64,000 nucleotides of DNA from Argopecten irradians (Eukaryota > Mollusca > Bivalvia > Pectinida > Pectinidae), in the NCBI RefSeq assembly GCF_041381155.1, contig NC_091149.1:13966609-14030608 (forward strand). Direction: 5' to 3'. Position numbers and translations under genes: made by a program. The notes under the pieces are model-generated. The model worked only from the letters and a program-made list of their open reading frames with translations. It searched no databases and was not told the DNA's origin. This document shows positions 33,958 through 45,472 of this stretch, piece by piece (positions within the stretch are counted from its first letter, which is position 1; each line of letters starts with the position of its first letter).

Positions 33958-34330
33958 GTGATCAAGATGTCGTGTACGTAATCAATATACTGTGTACGTA
34001 ATCAAGATACTGTGTACGTAATCAATATACTGTGTAAGTAATCAAGATGTCGTGTACGTAATCAATATACTGTGTACGTAATCAATATACTGTGTTAGTA
34101 ATCAAGATGTCGTATACGTAAGCAATATACTGTGTACGTAATCAAGATACCGTGTACGTAATCAAGATATCGTGTACGTAATCAAGATATCGTGTACGTA
34201 ATCAAGATGTCGTGTATGCAATCAAGATGTCGTGTACGTAATCAAGATGTCGTGTACGCAATCAAAATGTCTTGTACGTAATCAAGATGACATGTACACA
34301 ACCAAGATGTCTTGTACGTAATCAAGAATA
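33958..34330. repeat. 20-bp satellite array, about 18.5 copies
   Basis: The unit ATCAAGATGTCGTGTACGTA repeats 18 times with no length change between 33961 and 34320, then partially. Variants alternate between AAGATGTCG and AATATACTG. Each unit carries TGTACGTA, a near palindrome. It lies 260 bases before a possible signal-peptide exon. Confidence 0.95.
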
Positions 34331-34588
34331 GTATTCAATATAAAAATGGTCTATGAACACTCCAGTGATATTAACTGTAACTAATTCTCAGGTCCCTGTG
34401 ATCATGAGTGTGCCGGTTACCCTATGTGTTCTCATCAATAAGTAACTACAAAACTAGCATCTCATTTACACGGATAACATCTAACCATACATACATGTGT
34501 ATAGATATCTTTAGTAGCTGAACAAAGTCTCATTTATTGAAGATACGGTATTTTATTATTGTAGACACGGTGAAACGTCATTCCGGAG

Positions 34589-34640
34589 ATGGAAGTGGTC
34601 CTGTTTCTATTATTCTATTGTATTGCCGGTGTCATGACAG
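34589..34640 (+). CDS. Possible signal-peptide first exon
   Basis: A 17-codon stretch, MEVVLFLLFYCIAGVMT, ends directly at a CAG|GTAATT splice donor in phase 1. It looks like a complete secretory signal, as in the PAN-CTLD gene at 60852. A phase-compatible open stretch follows at 35106 or 35124. No domain confirms that a gene exists here. Confidence 0.35.
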
Positions 34641-35123
34641 GTAATTTGCCATTTATATATCATCACGAATTAAGAAACTATTCTTGTTACCTACATTACG
34701 CATATTGTATCTAACGTTATCTGTTTCTCTCCGTCTATTTTTTATTAAATTTTATTCTCTAAGAGTCTCATATACACCGTTACTGAGAAATACCACTATT
34801 TCTATTTGATACTTTAAAAAAGCTAACTTGTCATAGTGGAACAAAAGTGCTCTCTGCATGGTGGAGACATAAATATTTTTATCCAGCAACTGCCGCTATT
34901 CTGACCGATAACTATTGCCGCACATATTGACCGATAACTGCTGCAAAACTAACTTGTGCTTTAAGTCGATAACGTGAGTTTGTTACACAATTTGACCCGT
35001 TTGTTCAAAACTTTAGTTAAGCTAACGGCGTTGTTAAAGCATAGTTAAAGCATCATTGAGATTTAACAATGTCGTCAACTGTGGTTAAAAAAAATAATAA
35101 TTAAGAATTTGACGAGTCGTCAG

Positions 35124-35381
35124 GTATGCCGCAAAGATTGTTGTTGTTGTACCTCTTCAAGGCAACAGCGGATACATCGTCATCAATCGAGCACAGATGT
35201 TTCTTTACCGTTGTGCAATTGATAGCCCGGTATCGCGTTGGACGCCAGTTAATCGCTTTCCTAAATTTGCCCCTCAATGACGAACTGAAGTGGTCATCCA
35301 CGAGGAACCACGAGCAGGTGATGCCCTCGCTACGATTTCTGGCCAGTGGCAGGTTCCGGCAAGTTGTAGGCGATACAACAG
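35124..35381 (+). CDS. Possible internal exon of unknown protein
   Basis: An open stretch between a TCAG acceptor (35120-35123) and an ACAG|GTAAAG donor, phase 1 at both ends, would continue the exon at 34589. An alternative acceptor ends at 35105. The predicted residues (LLLLYLFKATADTSSS, then a basic region) match no domain that I know. The opposite strand is also open (35101-35520) with several cysteines, so strand is uncertain. Confidence 0.25.
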
Positions 35382-35829
35382 GTAAAGTTTGATTGTTATT
35401 GGTCAATATTGATTTGTTTGAGCATTTTGTTTTAATAAAAGTGTTATGGTCATATATACCAGTAATGCCAGACTGAATATTCTCAGATTTTCTAGTAATT
35501 AGTAAAATGGCAGACAGCAAAAGATTAGTTTAAGTTTTCCTTCCAAAACAGATCCTACCAGGCGTTTTCCAAAATTTGCTCGCAATATTTTTAGAATTCT
35601 GTTTGATTTGCTAATATGATGCAAATGTGGTGTTTAAAAAAGATCCCTTAATATACAATGATGTAACCTTAAATGAACTTGACATAATGGACGTTGAAAT
35701 CATGCTGGTTTTTCTATCAGTATAGCATGCTATTTATCAAGTGTAGTTTAGCTGCAATGTTTTGATAAAACATGCTCGCTGTCTATTGTCTTTGTGAACA
35801 CATTACATAAATAGAGGTTACAAAATGAA

Positions 35830-35981
35830 TGGTTGTTGAATATTGAATATATGTTGAATATAGTCCACATAAGTGAGTTATGTTTTCAAGAGTCACAAAA
35901 GACACGAGCTTTAGCGAGTGTCTTTTGTAACTTTCAAAAAATAACTTACGAATGTAGAATAAATTCAATATTCAACAACCA
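35830..35981. mobile_element. Hairpin MITE, arms about 70 bases
   Basis: The two halves are imperfect reverse complements: GGTTGTTGAATATTGAAT at 35831 and ATTCAATATTCAACAACC ending at 35980. The centre has ACAAAAGACACGAGCT facing AGCGAGTGTCTTTTGT. It would fold as one long hairpin. Confidence 0.75.
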
Positions 35982-36784
35982 CGGGTAGTGTGACCTGTAT
36001 CTACCACAATCACATTCGTCTTAGCCGAAAGAACTACGGCGATGATACGGTAACGAGTATTTACCGAAATATGCAAATAAGGTGTAGTAATATTTTCATC
36101 AGCAAAAAGACACTAATTACTATTCAGAAGTCATCGTTTGATAAAGAATCAAATTATATCAAGTTCGTTTAATTGGGAACGTCTCTAGGGCTAAATGATA
36201 CTCATTTAATGTCTTAATGACTTCAAATCTTCATAGTTGCTTCCAGAAAATAAAACTCCCTGTATACATGTAAAAGTATTCGCACGACAAAGCGCCGTCT
36301 ATTTTCTGCCAGATAATCATCTAGCCATTACAATCAAGATCAAATCCGTTTCAGACTCATTAATTCTACGAATTAGGGCGTCAAGCGGCGATCACAACAT
36401 AACATGGCGTAATGTGATTATTGATAACGTTAACAAATGATTAATTGACATCATGGGAAAAAGTAGTTCGTATTATTCAATCAGAGTGTATACAGAGTTT
36501 ATACCATGTATGGTATAAAACAAACAAATTGTTAATCAACCGCTGCATTATTCGATGTCCTTAGAGTTGAATAACACCGCCTATCGTGGTAGAAACATGT
36601 TTACAATTCGTTGCATCACAGGGTTCATGCAAGCTTAAGCTCAGTGTTAATATTCTTGGATGTAGCACAAGATAAAAGTAATATGTATAGGCAGCCTTGA
36701 AATAATAACAGCTTTGCTTCTACTGGACCAATTCTCAGAGATTTGTCTGTTTAATCAAATTAACGCCAACACTATCAAAAGCCA
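35982..36784. other. Non-coding stretch
   Basis: Short frames only, with no domain or repeat match recognised. Confidence 0.35.
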
Positions 36785-36955
36785 GGGCCATGTGAGGACG
36801 GCCTTCCATGTATGCGGTATGTTACGTGTGTGTTTTAGGAGACTGGAATATTTGTGTTGTGTCTTGTATCATGGAACTCTTGTCCTTTTCATAGTGCTCT
36901 ATCACTGAAGCATGCCACCGATGACATCAGGCAACACACCCAACCCTGTCACATC
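36785..36955 (-). mobile_element. SINE fragment, minus strand
   Basis: Contains the reverse complements of the family 3' half: GTATGCGG, a GTTGTGTCTTGTATCATGG stretch and ATCACTGAAGCATGC. It is diverged and lacks the tail. Confidence 0.75.
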
Positions 36956-37034
36956 CAGTCTGATTAAAAAACAGATCCTTATAACCACTCCGTTCAATAG
37001 AGCATCTGACAATATCCCATAATGGATCACGTTT

Positions 37035-37578
37035 TTATTGTTTTGCTATGGTCATCGTAAGTACTGCCTACCCATGCATGCGGTGTGTGTGGCTTGTATG
37101 TTGTGCGAGGTGAGAGTATTGGGAGGACTGCGGTATGTTAGTGTGATGTGTCTTTCTTTTAAATAGAGGAACTGTTGCCCTTTTTTTTAGAGTTCTATAA
37201 ACACAGAAGCATTGCTCGCCGTGAAGACACACCAAGCAACTACACCCATCCCACTCCGTTCCCATTAAACCGCGACAACGTGCGAACCAGTCGTTCCACA
37301 CACCCCTGTATGCCTGTACGCTAAGCAGGATCGCAAGAAACAACCACTTTTTACAGACTTATGGTGTGTCATCGGGTCAGGAGACCATAATAACCCTGAG
37401 CCTTCCTCGACAGGGGAGGCGAACGCCCAACTCAAGGCCCAACAAGTGAGGCGGTGCCAAGGGAGGCATTAGGAAAGATAAAGTCAGTTAGGAAGAAGAG
37501 AAAAGATAAGATCCTAAATTTAGTCGCCTTTTACGATCATGCAATAGGGGCAGCAGGTACAATTCTAACGCCCTACCT
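37035..37578 (-). mobile_element. SINE copy with unusually long target duplication
   Basis: A minus-strand copy whose tail has decayed to TTTTTATTGTTTTG on the left and whose head ends CGCCCTACCT on the right. The 33-base sequence at 37002-37034 is repeated exactly at 37579-37611. Typical copies here have 10-16 bases duplicated. The body has several small insertions relative to the reference copy. Confidence 0.85.
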
Positions 37579-37611
37579 GCATCTGACAATATCCCATAAT
37601 GGATCACGTTT

Positions 37612-38126
37612 AAATGGCCTTTTTACCATGTGTTCTTCAGATTAAATGTAGTTTCTACTCCTTACTACTACATCAATTAAAAACTTTATTTACGCCCGTA
37701 TACATATACAATTAGGTTTGTTGTGGTCTTTGGGCAAGATGACTACGTACACGAACATAATTCTGACATCCTTTTCAAACTATTTCGTCCCCTAAAATTG
37801 ACTGTCAAAATTTTGCAAGCAGCAATTTGATTGGTCATTTCCAAAAGTCACCTGGACATGACCCCTAATGGGATTTTCTCAGATCCTCTTATCAAACGTA
37901 TTGATAATAAGGATTGATAATAAGGATCTGTTATAATTGTTTGATCATTTCTATTTAATCATCTGAGATGATAGTAGAAGGTAGTATTGGTTTTCAGCAT
38001 ACTCCACAACATAGCCATCATCATAGATAAGCCTGGGAGGCAGTAATAGATAACCTGAGCGATGAGGCTGGTGGTGATGTTGTGCCTTAAAATTGACCAC
38101 AGGCCGAACAGGAACCACATTACTCC
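37612..38126. other. Mostly unique sequence with a dispersed repeat
   Basis: The part 37787-37903 is the inverted counterpart of 63896-64000, including GGTCATTTCCAAAAG and ACATGACCCCTAATGGGATT. The rest shows no feature. Confidence 0.6.
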
Positions 38127-38704
38127 GTAACCCGAGATACTCTGGCCCTGACACCAGACTTAGACATTATGACAGATAGATGTCTGGTTTAGGGCCAGAG
38201 CGCAGTAGTACTTGAAAACTTGGAATAAGCCGACACCGTTTGGTATCGGGCCAGGTACTCTCCGATTCAGACAACTTACAAAATATTACCACCGAGAATC
38301 GCCACTTACCTTGGTCTTTTCAACAAATGAATAATTTATCTACTCATAGCCATCCATTTCATCACGCATGCACGTTCTATTGTGTCAACACAGTAGTTTC
38401 TTTTCCGCAACTTTAAATTTCCCTCGTCGTCGTCGCCATTTTCTCGTAGTATGCAAATCATCTTTAATCTCCACGGATTGCGATATTTGGGTAGATATGA
38501 TATTCATTTGTTGTATAGACTAAGGTTAGTGGTGCTTCTCGGTGGTCAGTCTGAATCGGAGAGTACCTGGCCCGATACCAAACGGTGTCGGCTTATTCCA
38601 GGTTTTCGAGTACTACTGCGCTCTGGCCCTAAACCAGACATCTATCTGTCATAATGTCCAAGTCTGGTGTTAGGGCCAGAGTATCTCGGGCTAATTACTC
38701 CGGT
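38127..38704. mobile_element. Foldback element with about 150-bp arms
   Basis: The left arm, 38127-38277, and the right arm, 38549-38704, are near-perfect reverse complements. Shared blocks include CTGGTTTAGGGCCAGAGCGC and CGACACCGTTTGGTATCGGG. The loop is about 270 bases. The arms extend to CCCGAGATACTCTGGCCCT at the outer ends. No transposase. Confidence 0.85.
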
Positions 38705-38727
38705 TCTCTTTGCCAGGTATTTATGAG

Positions 38728-38823
38728 TTGTCCTGCATGTTGGATGTAAGAATTGTACATGCTGCCCCATTTCATGATCGTAAAGAGCGACTAAACATGG
38801 GATTTTTTCTTCTCTTTCTGAAA
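38728..38823 (+). mobile_element. SINE 5' head fragment
   Basis: Matches the first 95 bases of the CAAA-tailed SINE (GAATTGTACATGCTGCCCC, then ATGATCGTAAAGAGCGACTAA), diverged. A 3'-truncated copy, which is less usual than 5' truncation. Confidence 0.7.
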
Positions 38824-39027
38824 AAATTCCTTTTCTAATCTTACTACATGCAAGTTTTAGAAAAGTAAACGAAACTTGATTGATAAGAAAAGAAAATTAG
38901 AAAGAAATGGAACTTTATTATGGATGTAATTCAATAGGAAATTTAGCACAACATTTTTCTTCATGAAGACTTCTACGTGCCTGTATTGAGCTGTAAGTAC
39001 AGTACCGTAGTAATCATATATGTAAAT

Positions 39028-39532
39028 TTGTTTGTTTGTTTGTTTGATTTATTAGCGTCCTATTAACAGCTATGGTCATGTAAGGACGGCCTCCCATGTA
39101 TGCGTAGTGTTGCGTGTATGTTGTGCGAGGTGCGTGTTTTGGGAGAATGTGGTATATTCGTGTTGTGTCTTCTTGTATAGTGGAACTATTGCCCTTTTTA
39201 TAGTGCTATATCACTGAAGCATGCTGCTGAAGACACCAAGCAACACACCCCACCCGGTCACATTATACTGACAACGGGCGAACCAGTCGTCCCAATCCCT
39301 GTATGATGAGCGCTAAGCAGGAGCAGAAACTACCACTTTTATAGACTTTGGTGTGTCTCGGCCAGGGGACAGAACCCAGAGCCTTCCTCACAGGGGCGAA
39401 CGCTCAACTCAAGGCCAAAAGTGAGGCGATGCCAAGGAAGGCATTAGGAAAGATAAAGTCAGTTAGGAAGAAGAGAAAAGATAAGATCCTAAATTTAGTC
39501 GCCTTTTACGATCATGCAATAGGGGCAGCAAG
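39028..39532 (-). mobile_element. SINE copy with 11-bp target duplication
   Basis: A minus-strand copy with its (GTTT)n tail complement at 39028 and a slightly truncated head at 39532. The flanks TATATGTAAAT at 39017-39027 and 39533-39543 are a perfect direct repeat. Confidence 0.9.
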
Positions 39533-39543
39533 TATATGTAAAT

Positions 39544-41500
39544 AGCTGTTCACTTATTGGTTTGGATTTGGACATGTATCATTACATCATATGTTGTAAT
39601 ATTACATATGTTTGAATAAAAATACTTATATGAAAAAAATAGAAAAAGAAAAAAACTGCTTTTGTCATTTGTTCACTAGATAAGCCCAAGAATGCAAACT
39701 CACATAAACATCCATCAAGTGGCCCAGGGCCCTTAATGGTCACCAGAGTTCTGATACAGTGTGTCGCTTTGTATGTGTAAATGATTTTTAGCTCAAACAG
39801 GAATTACCTATTATCAGCCTTATAGATTAAAAGAAACATTTATGTATAGTTCGAATAGGGGAAAAGAGGGTAACTTCGGACGGTTTTCATGGAACCTGAT
39901 CCTTGCTCCTGACGTGTTCTCGGAATCTTCGGACACCCGGAGCGTAATTCCGGACACATTTTTTGCCATAAGTTTCTTTTACTTAAATCAATTTCAAACG
40001 CATACTGAATATTTCAAAACGTCGTATACAGTTTGAAATAGTAGAAATAATACTGTGAATAATCATTTATAATCCCATCAAATGTCTAGATCGTTGCGTG
40101 GAATTAAAGCAATGGTACTAAAACCAATTAAACGCACGTGATATTTTCATATGTTGACAAGTGCATAATAGATGATCAGAATTAAAAAGTTTTCATACCT
40201 TAATTGATTGTCAAAATATTCCTGTTAGTTAAGATTATAAGGTCTAACGCACGTATTTCTCTTATCGAAGCTAGCACGAAGAAAGCAAAGGAAGATGCGT
40301 GCAACAAGTGTACTCAACGCGGGGGCGTAGGAAAACGGGGGGGCACCGGATAATGAATATTTTTTCCCCGGGGGAGACACCAGGACCCCCAAACATCCAA
40401 AACTTGAGACTGCGGCGTTCCTGTTAGCGACGCCACTGTCTATAGATAAGCACAAGGATTATATGAAATGATTTAGGAAAAAAGTATACATACCATATAC
40501 ATGTATCTATGCTTGTATCTTTGTAACTTAATTAAAGGTCTATGCAGAATTATTTTTTATACATTTGGTAGTACACTAAAGGTTACACCGTTATCTTCTA
40601 TGTTTAGACTAGAATTAGGCACGGAGTGTACACTGTACTACAATGCGTTTAAACTACAGGTAGAAATGGAGTGCACGTGCGAACACGGTGTCCACTATAG
40701 GTGGATATGATGGTGTCCAGGTACATTCATACCAAGACAGACAAGGTGATGTGTTACAGCTAGGGATGGGGAAAGAATATTGTCTTTACTTTGAATAAAA
40801 GTATGTAATTATAATTCTTTAGTATTTATTTTTGAATTACAGCATCTACAATTCAGTAGATATGAAACACAAGAGTACTGAAAGCGCGATTACTTGCTCA
40901 ATTTGCTTTTGCAAAGAAAGCTAAGTGACATATTTTTATTGTTTTTTTGTTTTTGTTTTGCTTCTTCATTTCTCTCATTAACGCTCTCTGCTTTTGTTCC
41001 TTCTCTCTGCTGCTTCTTGAACAAGGCTTTTACTTATACTCATACTTATTAAGATTCTATGTTAAGTGTTCCGTGCTTTACATTTTTTCTCCGATGACAA
41101 TCCGACCTTTTGAGGTAGCATAATGATCTGGATCTCAACATTCCATATGTTGTCAGGTATTGAAGATGTTGTAGGCCCAGCTGTTGAATCATCTGCTACG
41201 TCAACTAGGAGCTTTCCCTCCTGCAGGAGATTTAGGAGAAGTTCCGGATCAAACAGGTGTAAATTGTGATTACGACAGAACAGCAGTCGATAATGCCGGC
41301 AGGAACAAGCTATGCTGATCTACCGTTACCTGTGGGGATAATAATATAGTTTTTAATAAATTTCATTAAATTAATCATCCAAGAATTTCAAAGGCATCCG
41401 CTCATAAACCCTGAACATGTACAATACTTACAACTATATATCGCGTCATTGCGAGTACACTAATTTGAACACAACTCCCCTCCCATTGACCAAATAAGGG
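39544..41500. other. Long stretch without recognised genes
   Basis: No repeat family or domain was recognised. Short frames at 39842, 40225 and 40501 have no support. A GC-rich patch with a G run lies near 40320-40370. Confidence 0.4.
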
Positions 41501-41869
41501 CATATTTAAATATGTGTATATGGCATCAAAGGAGCCCAGGACTACACTTCCAAATATTCCTCCTCTGTCAAAAGGAGCTATTACCAAAGAATCCTTAGAC
41601 ATTATATCTATCAGCCATATAAATCCAACTATGGCGGCAAGTTTTTCTAACCATGATACCCCAATGTCAGATGATCTATACTCGCAAGAGACCCTACTAG
41701 ATCATAGAGATGTGACGTAACCTTTCCATATGCGAATCATCAACTTTCGCGGACACAACAGGAAACACCACAGTTACTGAGGTCACAGATGATGAACCAA
41801 CATCACCAACGGTAGAGAGGGCATAGGATACAGTTTTTACCAATTTTAACCGCTATCAAGGATTGGCAA

Positions 41870-42668
41870 ACCTTAAAGTTGTATACAGTAATGTGGACAC
41901 GTTAACACTATCAAAGAAAACTGAACTGGAAGTAGAAATTAAAGAAAAAAAAACCCGGGCATAATATGTGTAACGGAAATATATCCAAAATATTCCCTTG
42001 ATGTCATCAACAACCCAGTCATATTCTATCGACAACTACAGTGTTCAGTTTGGAAAATCTTCAAACAAAAGAGGTGTGGCCATTTATATTAGATCATCTA
42101 TTACCCATTACGCAGTAGACATTAACTACACTTTCGACGAGTATGGTATATATAGAATAAAACTGAGAAGAGGAGATAATTTAGCCATATCTGTATTTAT
42201 ATAAGCCTTAACAGTAATGAATTTAACAACAATAAACTAGTAACTCTACTGGAAACCATCTCTATTGGTAGCTTCTCTCACATATTACTGGTGGGTGATT
42301 TCAACTGTAAAGAATTTGACTGGAATACCAACACAACCTCTGTAGGTGACGCACATATCGCCACGAGGTTGTTGGAGGTAACAAGGGACTGCTTTTACAC
42401 CCAACATGTCAAAAGACCAACAAGAATTAGGGAGAATCAAATTCCATCTTTACTCGACCTCATCCAAACAAATGAAGAAGGAATGATTACAAACATCAAG
42501 TTCAACACAGGTCTAGGCAAAAGTGATCACCTAATGTTAGAATTTGACATTTTATGCTATGCTGAAAACCTGGAACAAAACGTCGATAAACGCAACTTTC
42601 TTAAAGGTAATTACGTATCTATTAACAAAGAGTTGGCTGAACACGCATCAGAAGATACTACCAAATAA
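41870..42668 (+). pseudogene. LINE endonuclease domain, second LINE
   Basis: Reading across frames shows VVYSNVDTLTLSKKTELE, RGVAIYIRSS, MGDFNCKEFDWNT and GLGKSDHLMLEFD, the endonuclease motif series. Stops interrupt near 41965, 42205 and 42668. The GDFN and SDH residues survive. Confidence 0.8.
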
Positions 42669-42733
42669 TGGATGCGAATGAACATTTGGCACCACCTTAT
42701 GAATATTTTATCTACCACAATGTATGAAAAAAC

Positions 42734-43075
42734 ATGTACCATTATACAAGAGGCGATCCAATGAAATCCGCAAACCATAATATCGATAAAGATGCAATAT
42801 CGGCTGTAAAGAAGAAAACACCAAGAATGGACAAATTATCTCCACTGCAAAACAGAGAACAACTATCAATCGTACACAATTGCCAGGAACATAGCCACAA
42901 GACTGTTGCGATTATCACTTATGAAAAATCCATAGCTGAAAACATAAAGGATAGCCCAAAACCCTTCTGGAATTATGTCAGATCAAAAACAAAGACAAAA
43001 TCTACCATCACAAGAGTCAATAATCCTAAATGAGACCTTACAGAAACAGACGAAAGAAACAGCCAAAGTTATGAA
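42734..43075 (+). pseudogene. LINE linker region, second LINE
   Basis: Contains the PKPFWNYVRSKTKTKS stretch, matching SFWKFIKSRTNTK in the first LINE (about 13950), then a shift before ETAKVMKRF, where the monomer element is inserted. Confidence 0.7.
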
Positions 43076-43080
43076 ACGAT

Positions 43081-44076
43081 TTTTAGCTCACCTGGTCCGA
43101 AGGACCGAGGTGGGACCAGGACCAAGGTGAGCTTATGGGATACCGCAGCGTCCGTCCGTCCGTCAACCATCGACTTCTTCTCCATAACCGCTCGTCGGAT
43201 TTCCAACAAAATTTGACTGGTAGCATCCTTATGGGCTACTAAACTGAAAATTGTACAAATGATATGGGGCTGACGCCCCAGGGGCTGAGGGGCGGGGCCA
43301 AAAGGGTCAATTGGCTATTTCCATATAAACGACTTCTTCTCTGAAACCAAGCATGATATAGCACTCATAATGCAATGGTAGTATCGTTAATAGGGTGGGG
43401 ATTAAAAATTGTAACAAATGATGGGGCTGACACCCCGGGGCCCTGAAGGGTGGGGTCAAAAGAGGTCAATTTGGCTATTCCATATAAATGACTTCTCTGC
43501 AACTAAGCATGGGATAGCACCCATAATGCAATGGTAGCATCCTTATAGGGTGGGTATTCCAAATTGTGCAAGATGATAGGACTGACCCCCCGGGGGCCTG
43601 AGGGGCGTGGTCAAAAGTGGTCAATTTTCCCATATAAAGGTACTTCTTTCGGCAACTTAATATGGGATTACGCTCATAATGCAATGGTTACATCCTTAAA
43701 GGGTTTGGATTCCAAAATTTTTGCAAATGATGGGGCTGACCCCCCATTGGGCCTGAAGGATGGGGTCAAAAAGGGTCAATTTAGCTATTTCCATATAAAC
43801 GACATCTTCTTCTCTTGTAAGCATGAAAGAGCACTCATAATGCAATGGTAGCATCCTTATAGGGTTGGAATATGAAATTGTATTTGACCCCCGGGTGGCA
43901 ATAGATGCGGGGTCAAAAAGGTCAATTAGGCTACCAGCTATTTGTATTGGTTTCAATAGCATCATTGTATGGTTGTGATTCAAAATTAAACCAATTTTGC
44001 TAATTTTTCTATTGTCGGAGTCTTTGTGATAATTATTTTAAAAAAAAAACAGGTGAGCCAGGCCCTCTGGGCCTGT
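43081..44076 (+). mobile_element. Tandem-monomer element with hairpin ends, inserted in the second LINE
   Basis: Begins TTTTAGCTCACCTGGTCC, with a 5' hairpin (AGCTCACC ... GGTGAGCT) and a run of GTCCGTCCGTCC. Monomers of about 140 bases carry CATAATGCAATGGTAGCATC and a GGGGCTGACCCCC-type GC-rich block (43265, 43430, 43580, 43735). It ends CAGGTGAGCCAGGCCC-TCT-GGGCCTG. The 3' hairpin is AGGCCC/GGGCCT. Its removal brings the RT-linker residues MKR next to FVEDGNIPPLP, as expected for an uninterrupted LINE. Confidence 0.8.
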
Positions 44077-44084
44077 GTATTTGT

Positions 44085-44880
44085 GGAAGACGGAAATATA
44101 CCCCCGTTACCCATGAGGAATATAACAGGTCCACTGGTAAATTTTGAAATAACGGAGGAAATAGTACTAAAGGCACTATCTAAACAAAAACCAAATAATC
44201 ACCTGGTCCGGACGGAATTCATCCGAAACTTCTACTAGAAACAATGGACACCATAATAAAGCCTTTAACCTCATTATTCAAAAAAATCAATCGAGGAATG
44301 TGTGGTGCAAAAATAATGGACCACATCAAATGTCTGCCCAATACACAAGAAAGGCTCAACAAAGGATCCAAACACCAGAACAACATGGATTTACGCCAGG
44401 CAAGTCTTGCACAACACAGCTTCTGGTTCTGAAGGTATTAGAACACTGGACACAGGCCCTTGACAACAACAACACCATTGATGTTATTTATTTGGACTTA
44501 AGTAAGGCCTTTGACAAAGTGTCCCATAGAGTCCTCATACATAAATTAAAATCCTATGGAATTGGAACAAGCTCCAAAACCAAATAAGTAAACAGCGGTG
44601 TACCTCAGGGAAGTGTACTCGGGCCCATACTATTTTTAATTTATGTCAAAGACATCCCAGAGGTAGTGAATTGTGTCGCCAAACTATTTGCGGATGATAC
44701 CAAATTGTATTCAAAAATCAACACATTACAGGACTGTGAAGAGCTACAGAGAAATATTGACAGAATCTCATATTGGACTGACCTCTGGCTAATGAAGTTA
44801 AATATAGAAAAGTGCAAGCATATGGAAATTGGCAATATCCCCATTAATAGACAGTACAGCATAAAGGACGGCGACAACTG
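44085..44880 (+). pseudogene. LINE reverse transcriptase, second LINE
   Basis: Frames show HGFTPGKSCTTQLL, the motif-A YLDLSKAFDKVSH (about 44490-44525), NSGVPQGSVLGPILF, and LFADDTKLYSK (44686-44715). About 25 residues are missing between the KSYGIGTSS stretch and the VPQGS block compared with the first LINE. Stops occur near 44238 and 44588. Confidence 0.85.
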
Positions 44881-45004
44881 AATCCAACTTGGGAAAAACC
44901 AACAGTGAGAAAGATCTGGGAGTCACAATGGGTAATACCCTGAAATTTACAAACTAAGTGAACAAAGCTTCTTGTAATTTTAAGCATAAGGTTTGGTAAC
45001 ATAA

Positions 45005-45183
45005 TACACTATCTATCAAAATGAAAAACAAAAACAAAAAAATAAAAATTCTAATACGAAAGTTCAATTTTAAAGTTTATTCTAATTACTTTTTAAAAAT
45101 ACTTTTTACAGATTTGAACCAACTTTGCAATGCTCTTTCTGTATCAGCACTCAGGTTACCGTCAAGGCCTCTAGGGCCTCTTG
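45005..45183 (+). mobile_element. Hairpin-ended element remnant in the second LINE
   Basis: The sequence ends CAAGGCCTCTAGGGCCTC then TTGTT, the same hairpin-plus-CTTGT end as the monomer elements. Immediately after it the LINE C terminus resumes (NRLIKHWKNHAMKFLPS). The 5' edge in the A-rich part near 45005-45040 is unclear. Confidence 0.5.
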
Positions 45184-45245
45184 TTAAAAATAGATTAATC
45201 AAGCACTGGAAAAACCACGCCATGAAATTTTTACCATCAACCTAG

Positions 45246-45472
45246 GAACAACAGTATATTATACATAAACCTAGGACATACTATAAAGGATTTTAAGCAA
45301 TCACTTTAAATATTTCACCATTATTGTAAATATCACTATACATATCAACAAGCCTTTTTAGCTTCCCAATGATGTTGGACTGATGAGAAACTGGCATATT
45401 CTTTATTATTATACACGTTTAGCACAAGCATATACAAAAAATGTACACAAATCAGCAACAGCACCACTATAA
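45246..45472. other. Spacer
   Basis: AT-rich sequence between a LINE and the pogo-like relic, which may contain the LINE 3' end. No feature resolved. Confidence 0.35.

Larger units (their letters stand above)
41500..45245 (+). mobile_element. Second CR1-like LINE relic, plus strand
   Basis: A decayed plus-strand LINE with endonuclease (41870-42540), linker (42730-43075), RT (44085-44880) and C terminus (45180-45245). It is interrupted by a monomer element at 43081-44076 and by the hairpin end of another element at about 45183. Its RT box LFADDTK is coded by almost the same bases as in the LINE at 14943, so the two are related. Stops and shifts are many. Confidence 0.8.

Noticed and set aside
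33958-34330. CRISPR-like array
   Set aside because: Units are contiguous with no spacers, and the genome is eukaryotic; it is a simple satellite.
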